Positions 55,898 through 63,990 of a stretch of DNA of 64,000 bases are shown piece after piece (positions within the stretch are counted from its first letter, which is position 1; each line of letters begins with the position of its first letter). The translations under genes and the position numbers were made by a program. The notes beneath the pieces were generated by a model, which saw only the letters and a list, made by a program, of their open reading frames with translations, ran no database searches and had not been told where the DNA came from. Origin of the DNA: Lutibacter maritimus. GTDB lineage: Bacteria > Bacteroidota > Bacteroidia > Flavobacteriales > Flavobacteriaceae. The stretch is from assembly GCF_900116115.1 (NCBI RefSeq), contig NZ_FOZP01000010.1, positions 57,024 through 121,023 of the forward strand. Direction: 5' to 3'.

Positions 55898-57262
55898 TTA
55901 AGGTAAAAGAACTTTATCAATTACGTGAATTACGCCATTTGAAGCATTTGTATTTACACCGATGATTGATGTATTTGTATTAATTTTAAAATTTGTTAAA
56001 TCGAAGGTTAATTTTGCACCATTGGCTGTTGGTAACATATTGTTAGCATCTACAGCACCAGCCACATCTTTATCAAAAGCTTTTGCCGGAACTACATGAT
56101 ATGTTAACACTGCAATTAACGTGTCTAATGGAATATCACTTAAACTATTCCAAGCTGGATTGCTATCTAATAATGCTTGAAAAGCAGCATTTGTTGGTGC
56201 AAAAACTGTAAATGAGCCATCACCACTTAATACATTAATTAAATTTTGTGCTGCAGTACCTTCATTAGCAGTACGTGTTAAGGCTGCAACTAACGAGGTA
56301 AATTCACCTGAAGCTGTTAATGCAACTGCTGTTTCAACTAAATTACCTGTTGGAGGTAATAAAACTTTATCTATTACATGCACAACTCCTGATCCAGATT
56401 CTATATCAACCGCTACAATTTCTGTATCACCATTTATAAAGTTTCCAGAATCTACTAATGAAAACCATAACTTTGCACCATTTAAAGTAGCTGCATCTCT
56501 TGGAATTCCACTGCTTAATACTTTAGCACCAACAACGTGGTATGTTAAAACACTGGCAATAGTTTCAGCACTTAACGCATTTAAATCTAACCCTGATGCT
56601 TCAAAAGCAGCATTTGTTGGCGCAAAAATGGTTAAATTTGGTGTGGTTAATAATGCATCCACCACATTAGCTTTTGCTGCTGCTGCAATTAAAGTGGTAA
56701 AACTTTCGCTAAAATAAGCTGGTTCTAATACAGAATTTACAAAAGGTGCAATTGTTGGCGGCACTAAAACTTCGTTAATAGTATGTATTACTCCGTTAGT
56801 TGCTACCACATCAAAAGGTGTTATAACCGTTGCTGAGTTTACTTTTATACCACCATCTGTAGTTAGCATAATATCTTCACCCGCTAAAGTTGAAACATTT
56901 CCTGCGGTAACATCACCAGACATTACTTCGCCTTGTACTACATGGTACAATAGTATTTTTTCTAATACCGATGCTGGAACATCATCTATACTTGTTTGAC
57001 CGATAGCTGCTAATAAATTATCAAAAGCTGCGTTGGTTGGAGCAAATACTGTAAAATTTCCCGAAGCTTGCAAAGCATCTACTAAGTTGGCTTTGGTTAA
57101 TGCTGCTGCTAACGAAGTAAATCCGTTTGCTTGTGCAATTTCTACAATATTTTTTGTTTGTGTGATTACGCCAATAGGCTCATTATCATTATCATCATTA
57201 CATGATGTAAATACGAATGTAACCGCTAGCAGTAAAACTGAAATGTACTTAAATTTTTTCAT
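55898..57262 (-). CDS. Triple-FAS1 lipoprotein
   Basis: A 454-residue fasciclin-repeat protein, exported as a lipoprotein (LLLAVTFVFTSC, lipidated Cys near residue 21). Three FAS1 domains lie at about 40-170, 180-305 and 310-454. Each has an H1 motif (TVFAPTNAAF or similar) and an H2 motif (GVIHVIDKVLLP or similar). They are usually adhesive or stress-related surface proteins. A minus-strand TATATTTG box at 57292-57299 lies 30 bp upstream, and a TTAGACA motif abuts the start codon. Confidence 0.9.
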   Translation of the reverse strand: MKKFKYISVLLLAVTFVFTSCNDDNDNEPIGVITQTKNIVEIAQANGFTSLAAALTKANLVDALQASGNFTVFAPTNAAFDNLLAAIGQTSIDDVPASVLEKILLYHVVQGEVMSGDVTAGNVSTLAGEDIMLTTDGGIKVNSATVITPFDVVATNGVIHTINEVLVPPTIAPFVNSVLEPAYFSESFTTLIAAAAKANVVDALLTTPNLTIFAPTNAAFEASGLDLNALSAETIASVLTYHVVGAKVLSSGIPRDAATLNGAKLWFSLVDSGNFINGDTEIVAVDIESGSGVVHVIDKVLLPPTGNLVETAVALTASGEFTSLVAALTRTANEGTAAQNLINVLSGDGSFTVFAPTNAAFQALLDSNPAWNSLSDIPLDTLIAVLTYHVVPAKAFDKDVAGAVDANNMLPTANGAKLTFDLTNFKINTNTSIIGVNTNASNGVIHVIDKVLLP

Positions 57263-57337
57263 TGTCTAATATTTTTTAGTTAATAGTTGGACAAATATAT
57301 AATTTATTTTTTATTTTGTGCAAGTTTTTTTATTTTT

Positions 57338-57407
57338 TTGTTAGACATTTGTTGAATTTTAAGAATATTTTAGGATATTTGCAGAAAATAAATCACATTT
57401 GTTTAAC
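57338..57407 (+). promoter_or_regulatory. Candidate CarH operator and promoter region of carH
   Basis: TTGTTAGACATTT (57338-57350) and TTTGTTTAAC (57398-57407) lie between the divergent FAS1 lipoprotein and carH genes. Both recur upstream of folE, where TTTGTTTAAC is doubled. On the other strand, TTAGACA sits directly before the FAS1 start codon (57263-57269). Confidence 0.55.
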
Positions 57408-57430
57408 AAATTACACGCTAAAACTTATAC

Positions 57431-58312
57431 ATGGAAACCTATTCAATGACACAAGTTGAAACTCTTACGGGTATAAACGCACACACCTTACGTATTTGGG
57501 AACGACGCTATGATTTTATGAAAGCACACAGAACCGATACAAATATTAGATATTACTCTGGTGAGCAACTAAAAACATTATTAAATGTTGCCATATTAAC
57601 AAGAAACGGCTATCGGATTTCTAAAATTAACAACATGAGTTTTGATGAAATTCACAAACTTGTTGCTGATATACAATTAAATAACCCTGGAAACAACAAT
57701 GATGATATTCATTTATTAACAGCTAGTATGTTGGAATATAATGAAGAAGCATTTGAAAAAATATTTCATAAAAACGTATTAAGAAAAGGTATTTTAAATA
57801 CTATAAGCGAACTTATTTATCCATTTTTAAATCAGGTGGGCGTATTGTGGGGCACCAACAAAGTATCACCTCCACAAGAACATTTTATCTCGAATTTAAT
57901 TCGACAAAAAATTATTGCAGCTATTGATTCACTTCCGCTTCCACTACAAAACTCTCCTACAATAGTATTGTTTTTATTAGAAGGAGAAGATCACGAGTTA
58001 GGCCTACTACTCTCTAGTTATATAGCAAAAGATTTAGGTTGGAGTGTTGTTTATTTAGGACAACGAATGCCTTCAGAAAATATGAACGATGTTGTATTAC
58101 AAACAAAAGCTTCTGTTTTATTAACAATGCTTACCACGCCTAGATCTGACAATTTTATTGAAAAATTAGACTTTATTTCAACAAAAACAAATACCACAAT
58201 TTTGTATTCTGGCAACCCAAACTTTACTGATATAATTAAAGATAAAACAAACTTTCAGTATCTACCTTCACCAGAAGCCTTCATCAATTTTTTAAAGAAT
58301 TTTCCTTCTTAA
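57431..58312 (+). CDS. MerR-family B12-binding regulator, CarH-like
   Basis: A 293-residue regulator. Residues 5-75 form a MerR winged helix (MTQVETLTGINAHTLRIWER), a middle helical bundle carries the CarH W-x9-EH signature (W140 to E150-H151), and the C-terminal B12-binding domain has E-x-H-x2-G (H188 in GEDHELG). It fits the light- and adenosylcobalamin-dependent repressors CarH/LitR. Located beside folE, SDR, SRPBCC and glutathione peroxidase genes, it probably regulates light and oxidative stress. Photoreception is inferred, not seen. Confidence 0.85.
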   Translation: METYSMTQVETLTGINAHTLRIWERRYDFMKAHRTDTNIRYYSGEQLKTLLNVAILTRNGYRISKINNMSFDEIHKLVADIQLNNPGNNNDDIHLLTASMLEYNEEAFEKIFHKNVLRKGILNTISELIYPFLNQVGVLWGTNKVSPPQEHFISNLIRQKIIAAIDSLPLPLQNSPTIVLFLLEGEDHELGLLLSSYIAKDLGWSVVYLGQRMPSENMNDVVLQTKASVLLTMLTTPRSDNFIEKLDFISTKTNTTILYSGNPNFTDIIKDKTNFQYLPSPEAFINFLKNFPS

Positions 58313-58405
58313 ATAGCCGTTTTACACCTTATTAACTTTCATCTAAAACTAAAATTTTTATTAAAATTACGGAATAGATGAAAGTTTTTTTGTGTTTTCT
58401 ATTTT

Positions 58406-58441
58406 TTTGTTTAACTTTGTTTAACATTTTATTAGACATTT
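58406..58441 (+). promoter_or_regulatory. Tandem direct repeats before folE
   Basis: TTTGTTTAAC is exactly duplicated at 58406-58415 and 58416-58425, then ATTTTA and TTAGACATTT (58432-58441) follow. The 10-bp head-to-tail half-sites match the tandem-repeat operators used by CarH-type regulators. Confidence 0.65.
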
Positions 58442-58454
58442 AAAATTTATACTC

Positions 58455-59129
58455 ATGAAAACTACTACTACTAACAATTTTGACTTAATTACCATTGATG
58501 AAATTGGAGACAACCATTTATATACAACCTTAGAAACTCCAATGAAAAAGAATGCACACAAACTTTCTGACACAGAAAAGAAAGAAACTATCTCCTATTT
58601 ATTTAGAGAAATTATGGATGTGCTTGGATTGGATTTAACCGATGATTCTTTAAAAGGAACTCCAGATCGCGTTGCAAAAATGTATGTTGATGAGATTTTT
58701 GCTGGCTTAAACCCAAAAAATAAACCAAAAATTGCGTTGTTTGACAATAAATACCAATACAACCAAATGTTGGTTGAAAAAAATATTACGTTTTATTCAA
58801 ATTGCGAACACCATTTTGTACCAATTTTTGGGAAAGTACACATTGCTTACATTTCATCTGGGAAAGTTATAGGCTTATCAAAACTAAACAGAATTGTGCA
58901 ATATTTTGCGCTAAGACCACAAGTACAAGAACGTATGACTATGCAAATTGGAAAGGAATTGCAAGAGATTTTACAAACTGATGATGTGGCTGTAATAGTT
59001 GATGCCAAACATTTATGTGTGGCTTCACGCGGTATAAAAGATGATACATCTGCTACAGTGACCACTTTTTATGGCGGTGCATTTAACAATCAACAAAAAA
59101 TAGCCGAACTTCAAAATTATTTACAATAA
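58455..59129 (+). CDS. folE: GTP cyclohydrolase I
   Basis: Converts GTP to 7,8-dihydroneopterin triphosphate, the first step to tetrahydrofolate and related pterins. The 224-residue protein has TPDRVAKMYVDE, CEHHFVPIFGKVHIAY with the zinc Cys and His, GLSKLNRIVQYFA and HLCVASRGIKDD with the second zinc Cys. It is the first gene after carH and carries its own doubled repeats. In this cluster it may supply pterin or folate antenna cofactor for photolyase-type proteins; that is inference. Confidence 0.95.
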   Translation: MKTTTTNNFDLITIDEIGDNHLYTTLETPMKKNAHKLSDTEKKETISYLFREIMDVLGLDLTDDSLKGTPDRVAKMYVDEIFAGLNPKNKPKIALFDNKYQYNQMLVEKNITFYSNCEHHFVPIFGKVHIAYISSGKVIGLSKLNRIVQYFALRPQVQERMTMQIGKELQEILQTDDVAVIVDAKHLCVASRGIKDDTSATVTTFYGGAFNNQQKIAELQNYLQ

Positions 59130-59142
59130 AAAATTAGTTACT

Positions 59143-59826
59143 ATGAAAACTATTGTAATTATAGGCGGAAGTTATGGTATTGGCAAAGCTATTGTGAAAG
59201 AAACTATAGCAAATCATCATATTATAAATATTAGCAGAACTGAACCTGCATTAAAACATAGTAACTTAACACACATAACCTGTGATGTTTTAAACGATGT
59301 ATTGCCAGAAATTGAAACTATGGATGCTTTAATTTATTGTCCGGGAAGTATTAACTTAAAACCCATAAACAGCTTAACCGAAACCGACTTTGAAACTGAT
59401 TTTAAAATTAATGTATTAGGCGCAGTAAAAGTGATAAAGCAGTATTTGAAAGTTTTAAAAAAATCGGAAAAAGGTACAATATTATTATTTAGTTCGGTTG
59501 CTACAACTTTAGGAATGCCTTATCATGCAAGTGTTGCAGCCTCAAAAGGTGCTGTGGAAGGTTTAACAAAATCATTGGCTGCAGAATTAGCACCTAACAT
59601 TCGGGTAAATGCGATTGCGCCTACCATTACCGAAACACCTTTGGCTTCAAAAATATTAAGAACTGATGCCATTAAAGATACTATAAATAACAAACATCCG
59701 CTAAAGAAATATTTAGCTGCAGATGATGTTGCTAAACTCGCTGATTTTTTAATTTCAGAAAAATCTTTGGCTATTACAGGACAAATTCATAAAATTGATG
59801 CAGGATTAGTTTCTATAACTTCGTAA
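59143..59826 (+). CDS. SDR family protein lacking the catalytic Tyr
   Basis: A 227-residue classical-length SDR with GGSYGIGKAIV as the cofactor loop, a LLFSSVATT strand, and YHASVAASKGAVEGLTKSLA. At the YxxxK position, four residues before K135, there is V131. A Tyr sits instead at 127, four residues further upstream. The usual catalytic Tyr is therefore missing, and the protein may bind cofactor without a standard dehydrogenase activity. It begins 13 bp after folE, so it is likely co-transcribed. Confidence 0.85.
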   Translation: MKTIVIIGGSYGIGKAIVKETIANHHIINISRTEPALKHSNLTHITCDVLNDVLPEIETMDALIYCPGSINLKPINSLTETDFETDFKINVLGAVKVIKQYLKVLKKSEKGTILLFSSVATTLGMPYHASVAASKGAVEGLTKSLAAELAPNIRVNAIAPTITETPLASKILRTDAIKDTINNKHPLKKYLAADDVAKLADFLISEKSLAITGQIHKIDAGLVSITS

Positions 59827-59836
59827 AAACAACACC

Positions 59837-60418
59837 ATGAAAAAAATAATATACTTTAGTTTTCTATGCCTTTTAACAATATCTTGTAAAAACAATGCGC
59901 AAGAAAAAAAAGAAGCTACAAACCTTAAACAAACTATTATGCAACCAAAAACGCCTATTTACACTATTGCTATTAATAATTTAAACGGTGATCCTATAAA
60001 TTTAGCCGATTATAAAGGCAAAAAAATATTGTTTGTAAACGTTGCCTCGGAATGTGGATTTACACCTCAATACAAAGATTTACAAGAATTGCACAAAACC
60101 TATGGCGAAAAATTAGTGGTTATAGGGCTACCTTGTAATCAATTTGGCGAACAAGAACCTGGAAGCGCTTCGGAAATTCAAGATTTTTGTTCTAAAAATT
60201 ACGGTGTTGAATTTTTAATTACTGAAAAAATTGATGTAAAAGGCGCAAATCAACACTCTTTATACGCTTGGTTAACTAACAAAGATTTAAATGGTAGCAA
60301 AAGTTCTACTGTAAAATGGAATTTTCAAAAATATTTAGTTGATGAACAAGGTAATTTTATAGACTTTTATTACAGCATTACCAATCCTTTAGCTACTGAA
60401 ATTACATCAAAAATATAA
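59837..60418 (+). CDS. Glutathione peroxidase-like lipoprotein
   Basis: A 193-residue thiol peroxidase with a lipoprotein signal (FLCLLTISC, lipidated Cys near residue 17). Its family motifs are NVASECGFTPQYKDLQEL with the peroxidatic Cys, GLPCNQFGEQEPG, and a later KWNFQKYLVD. The peroxidatic residue is Cys, not Sec. It reduces peroxides in the periplasm, probably with thioredoxin-like donors. It is the last gene of the folE operon (10-bp gap). Confidence 0.93.
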   Translation: MKKIIYFSFLCLLTISCKNNAQEKKEATNLKQTIMQPKTPIYTIAINNLNGDPINLADYKGKKILFVNVASECGFTPQYKDLQELHKTYGEKLVVIGLPCNQFGEQEPGSASEIQDFCSKNYGVEFLITEKIDVKGANQHSLYAWLTNKDLNGSKSSTVKWNFQKYLVDEQGNFIDFYYSITNPLATEITSKI

Positions 60419-60536
60419 ATAATATATAGTTATTTTTAAACTATAAAAAGTAACTAAAAGTTAATCATTTCATTAAAATTATTTTTCAGCAACATTTATT
60501 TTATAAGCTATATTTGCCAAATATTTTAGCTGATAC

Positions 60537-60933
60537 ATGGAAGAAGAAAAAAAGAAGATTTTAAAATTAGATTTATCTATTTTTGAAAATAATGGCAAAA
60601 AAGATTTTGTTCAAATTATTAGAAACAACAAAGATAAAACTGTAAAAGCTTTCGATTTTTTTATGGATGGTATTAAAAATGAAGCTTCAGATTCTAAGGA
60701 AACACGCCGTATTTTAATTCACTATATCGCTAAACAACAACTATCTTAAAGAAGAAGAATTGCACTTAAAAACACGTGTGTACGATATTTTAAAAAAATT
60801 GGGTATTGGCGTTCCGTTTATGTTAATTCCCGGAGCAACCTTACTAATTCCGTTTATTTTAAAAGCTGCAGAAAAAAAAGGGATTAATTTATATCCTACC
60901 AACTTTAATGGGAAACTAAAAATTGAAAAGTGA
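60537..60933 (+). pseudogene. Frameshifted LETM1-like small protein
   Basis: The first frame encodes 70 residues ending KQQLS before a TAA at 60747-60749. The +1 frame then continues without a stop from about 60738 to TGA at 60931-60933. That part reads YLKEEELHLKTRVYDILKKL and GIGVPFMLIPGATLLIPFIL, typical of the LETM1-related ribosome-binding region with a hydrophobic hairpin. A one-base surplus (397 bp in total) or a two-base loss near 60738-60750 explains it. The intact protein would have about 131 residues. It could also be a sequencing error or programmed shift. Confidence 0.65.
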
Positions 60934-61003
60934 TTTGCCTCTGTTGTTTTGAACATTGAAAAACTTACTTTAAATCTAATACACCAATAACGTTTTTATT
61001 TCT

Positions 61004-61034
61004 TTTGATAAATCTTTATTTTTTAGTATTTTTG
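61004..61034 (+). promoter_or_regulatory. Consensus promoter of the recombinase gene
   Basis: TTTG at 61004-61007, 19 bp, then TATTTTTG at 61027-61034 match the Bacteroidota TTTG-N19-TAnnTTTG pattern. The start codon is 8 bp downstream, so the leader is very short. Confidence 0.7.
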
Positions 61035-61041
61035 AAATGCT

Positions 61042-62229
61042 ATGAAAAATTTATCAGAAACATTACCTACCATTTTATTAAAAAAAGTAGTACATCGTGG
61101 TCAACTACAATTATTGCTTGTTTTTAAGTATCATCCATTACTAATAACCTCCATTAAAAATATTAAAGGCTATACATGGAGTAAAACATTACGCGGTTGG
61201 TACACTGAATTTTCTGCAGAAAATTTAACCATTTTAAAAGACACATTAAAAAACAAGGTTACTTTTACTATAGATGCAAGCATTTATAAACCAATTACAC
61301 TTAAAATTCCAAGAGAAAAAAGAGTGATTACCGACGCTAACAAAAACATAATTAGACTGTATACAAAGTATTTACAAGGAAAACGCTATAGCGAAAGTAC
61401 AGTTAAAACCTATTTTACCTTTATAGCAGATTTTTTTCATTATATAAAAGATAAACCTATTGTTGAACTTAATAATAGAGATGTAGAATTATTTATTGAA
61501 GATGTTTTTGTACCTAGAAAAATGAGCATTAGCAGTCAACGACAATTAATTAGTGCTATAAAATTATTTAAAGCATTTTACCCAGAATGCCAAATTGAAG
61601 AAGTGAAATTAACACGACCAAAAAAAAGCAAAATATTGCCTACCGTTTTATCTAAAGAACAAATTATAGATTTATTACGATGTACTAAAAACTTAAAACA
61701 CCGTGCCATTTTAGCAATGATTTACTCTGCTGGCTTGCGGATTAGTGAATTATTAAATTTAGAATTACATCATATAGATATTGACAGACGACAAATTATT
61801 GTAAAAAATAGCAAAGGCCGCAGAGACAGAATTGTAATATTAGCAGAAAGCTTTATACCATTATTATTAAATTACATAAATAGTTACAATCCGAAGAAAT
61901 ATTTTGTAGAAGGTGTTGATGATGAGAAATATAGTGCCGAAAGCATCCGATCATTTTTACGAAAATCGTGTATTAACGCAAATATTACGAAGCGAGTTAC
62001 ACCACATACCTTGCGCCACAGTTATGCTACACATTTATTAGAAAACGGCATTGATTTACGTTATATTCAAGAATTATTAGGACATGCCAAACCAGAAACC
62101 ACCATGATTTACACACACGTAAGTAAAAAAGATTTATTAAAAATAGAAAGTCCGTTAGATTTAGCTTTAAAAGGAATGGTAGATCAAAACAAAACAACAG
62201 ACTTACCAAGGCTATCTGGAAATTATTAA
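61042..62229 (+). CDS. XerC/D-type tyrosine recombinase heading a cassette array
   Basis: A 395-residue recombinase. An N-terminal extra domain (1-75, VHRGQLQLLLVFKYHPLLIT) precedes a SAM-like core-binding domain (YSESTVKTYFTFIADFFHYI) and a catalytic domain. The latter has R233 in GLRISE, H322/R325 in PHTLRHSY, LLGHAKPETTMIYTHV and Y357, and ends SPLDLAL as integron integrases do. R233 to H322 spans 89 residues, as in XerC/D, so the extra IntI-specific insertion is absent. It lies immediately upstream of integron-like cassettes in the same orientation. Activity on those sites is an inference from location. Confidence 0.9.
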   Translation: MKNLSETLPTILLKKVVHRGQLQLLLVFKYHPLLITSIKNIKGYTWSKTLRGWYTEFSAENLTILKDTLKNKVTFTIDASIYKPITLKIPREKRVITDANKNIIRLYTKYLQGKRYSESTVKTYFTFIADFFHYIKDKPIVELNNRDVELFIEDVFVPRKMSISSQRQLISAIKLFKAFYPECQIEEVKLTRPKKSKILPTVLSKEQIIDLLRCTKNLKHRAILAMIYSAGLRISELLNLELHHIDIDRRQIIVKNSKGRRDRIVILAESFIPLLLNYINSYNPKKYFVEGVDDEKYSAESIRSFLRKSCINANITKRVTPHTLRHSYATHLLENGIDLRYIQELLGHAKPETTMIYTHVSKKDLLKIESPLDLALKGMVDQNKTTDLPRLSGNY

Positions 62230-62232
62230 AAT

Positions 62233-62249
62233 TACCATTTTTAATGGTA
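62233..62249. terminator. Stem-loop after the recombinase
   Basis: TACCATT-TTT-AATGGTA forms a perfect 7-bp stem 4 bp after the stop codon, followed by TTTGATT. It is AT-rich and hence weak. Confidence 0.45.
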
Positions 62250-62403
62250 TTTGATTAAATATTTTATTAAAAAATAAAAAACGAAAACCTATTTTTATTA
62301 TATTTGAATATAAAACAAATTGCAAACCCAAAAACAAACATAAAACATACGTTTATCCGGAAAATAGTAATAATAAACAGTTAATATTGTTTGGATATAA
62401 CAA

Positions 62404-62413
62404 GTTGGCTGTA
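62404..62413 (+). repeat. Array entry site and start of cassette 1
   Basis: GTTGGCTGTA is preceded by ATATAACAA and lies 9 bp before the LRR start codon. Its exact reverse complement TACAGCCAAC is at 63165-63174, at the front of the attC-like site ending this cassette. It thus acts as the attI-like junction. Confidence 0.7.
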
Positions 62414-62422
62414 ATTTGAAAA

Positions 62423-63160
62423 ATGACGAGAAAAGACATTGAAATAGGATTTTGGAGATTTAACGATGGATTTTGGTCAAACCCAATGAGAATTGAGGAT
62501 ACCGAAATTTATGACACTGAAAGATTAATTGTTGAAGTTTCAACGTTAAATCAAGAAGTTCGGAATTTATCTGCATCCAAAAAACGAGAATTAAGACGAG
62601 TTTGGGCAGAAACACTTCCTAAATTAGACAATGTAAAATACTTAATGACAACTCACCAAATTGACCAAGAATTCTTTGAGGCGATTTGCGATATGAAAAA
62701 TTTAGAAGGACTTTATATAAAGTGGGGAAAAGTAGAATCTCTTAATAGTATTTCGAAATTAGAAAATCTTAAACATTTATATTTTGGAAGTAACCCAAGA
62801 ATAAAGTCAATAGATGGAATTTATAAATTGAATAATTTGGTAACACTTGAATTAGAAAATTTCCAAAACTGCTCTGATTTAAATAAAATAGAAAAATTAA
62901 AGGAACTGCAAAGTCTAAATATTGTTTCTTCTATTGATGGTCCAAGAATAAAATTTGAAAACCTAGAGTTTCTAAGTCAATTAATAAATTTAAGAGTTTT
63001 AGGGTTAGATGTTAGTTTAAAAGAAAAAAAAATTGAACCAATCTTGAAATTAAAGAATCTTGAAAAGTTGTGGATTCCTGACCATCTTTATAAAAAATAC
63101 GACAAAAAAGAATTGAGAAAGAACTTTAAAAATCTGAAATACGGAAACTTAAAAAAATAA
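62423..63160 (+). CDS. Leucine-rich repeat protein (cassette 1)
   Basis: A 245-residue soluble protein with about five LRR units between residues 75 and 235 (LEGLYIKWGKVESLNSISKL, LKHLYFGSNPRIKSIDGI, LVTLELENFQNC). The N-terminal 70 residues are unrecognised. No signal peptide is evident. The start codon lies 19 bp after the GTTGGC boundary and the gene has no clear promoter of its own. The LRR fold suggests protein-protein contact; the partner is unknown. Confidence 0.8.
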   Translation: MTRKDIEIGFWRFNDGFWSNPMRIEDTEIYDTERLIVEVSTLNQEVRNLSASKKRELRRVWAETLPKLDNVKYLMTTHQIDQEFFEAICDMKNLEGLYIKWGKVESLNSISKLENLKHLYFGSNPRIKSIDGIYKLNNLVTLELENFQNCSDLNKIEKLKELQSLNIVSSIDGPRIKFENLEFLSQLINLRVLGLDVSLKEKKIEPILKLKNLEKLWIPDHLYKKYDKKELRKNFKNLKYGNLKK

Positions 63161-63168
63161 AAACTACA

Positions 63169-63299
63169 GCCAACACCGGCTATAGTTCATTGCTTCTGAC
63201 TTTCCTCGCGGAAAGTCCTCGCAAATTTGCTATCTTCGGTTTATGGCGGAAAATCATAGCTGATTTTCACGCAACGAAACCATAGCCAAACACGTTAGC
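63169..63299 (+). repeat. attC-like recombination site of cassette 1
   Basis: A 131-bp structured site. The outer GCCAAC (63169-63174) faces GTTAGC (63294-63299), and the inner arms GGCTATAGTT and AACCATAGCC-like (63177 onward, 63276 onward) are complementary with a bulge. A second paired set, GATTTTC-like, fills the centre. This layout of R'', L'', L' and R' with mismatches matches integron attC sites. Confidence 0.75.
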
Positions 63300-63984
63300 A
63301 ACTATAAAATCCGAACACTATGATTGAATCAAGATATTGGAAAAAAGAACTTCTTGATTATGCCAAATCATTGAAAAATCAGAAAGAGATTAAAAGATGG
63401 AGTGAAAAATCCCAAGTAATATTTGAAAAAGATTTAATTATAAACTTCTTTATAATAAGAAAACTAATTGAAACCAAAAGAATATCTGACAGCCTCAGGC
63501 AAAAAAAATATAAAATAAAAGCATATCCTAAAAATTCAATAAAGTTGACAGAATTAAATTCATTTGAATTTGATGAATTATACAAACTTGAAAAATTTGA
63601 GATTAAAGAAAAAAACATTAATTTTATTTGTAATCAGTTAATACACAGTTTGACAATATTTGCTTTCAGAGAAAATAAAAAATGGAATAATGTAATAATG
63701 TGTTCCGACTTTGAAAAAAATAAATGGATATATAAAATTGACTTGAAAACGATTATTGAAATATTAACTGATTTCGGAAACAACTATCCAGAAAATATCA
63801 CTTTAATCTATAATGAATCGAAACAAGATTATGATATGAAAATTGAATAAAAAAAACAGTTGCTAACACCTCATATAATTTATGCTTAAATTTGAACTAG
63901 TACAAACTGACAAACATTCAACAAACGATTTGCTACGTCCGAAAAATCTCCGATTTTCCAGTCGCACAAATCATATAAAATCAC
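63294..63984 (+). mobile_element. Integron-like cassette 2
   Basis: It starts GTTAGCAACT and ends with a site whose beginning (63858-63867) is the exact reverse complement AGTTGCTAAC. It has one promoterless gene starting 26 bp in. The next junction GTTACC at 63985 opens a third unit beyond the window. Confidence 0.65.
63320..63850 (+). CDS. Conserved protein of unknown function (cassette 2)
   Basis: A 176-residue protein with no signal peptide or TM segment. A conserved-looking segment FICNQLIHSLTIF, then VIMCSDFEKNKWIYKID, resembles an uncharacterised family of cassette and accessory genes that I know only by motif. Residues 1-70 are helical and basic. It lies 26 bp after the GTTAGC boundary with no evident promoter. 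No function is proposed. Confidence 0.65.
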   Translation: MIESRYWKKELLDYAKSLKNQKEIKRWSEKSQVIFEKDLIINFFIIRKLIETKRISDSLRQKKYKIKAYPKNSIKLTELNSFEFDELYKLEKFEIKEKNINFICNQLIHSLTIFAFRENKKWNNVIMCSDFEKNKWIYKIDLKTIIEILTDFGNNYPENITLIYNESKQDYDMKIE

Positions 63985-63990
63985 GTTACC
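63862..63990 (+). repeat. attC-like recombination site of cassette 2
   Basis: It begins GCTAACACC (GCTAAC 63862-63867) and ends CACGTTACC (GTTACC 63985-63990). The inner arms CATATAATTTATGC and GCACAAATCATATAA are complementary with mismatches. About 129 bp, nearly the length of the first site. Confidence 0.7.

Larger units (their letters stand above)
62404..63293 (+). mobile_element. Integron-like cassette 1 (LRR protein)
   Basis: An 890-bp unit from GTTGGCTGTA to just before the next GTTAGC. It contains one promoterless gene that starts within 19 bp of the boundary, and it ends with an attC-like palindromic site. The mutual complementarity of its start with its own 3' site is the hallmark of a cassette inserted from a circular form. 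Confidence 0.65.
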
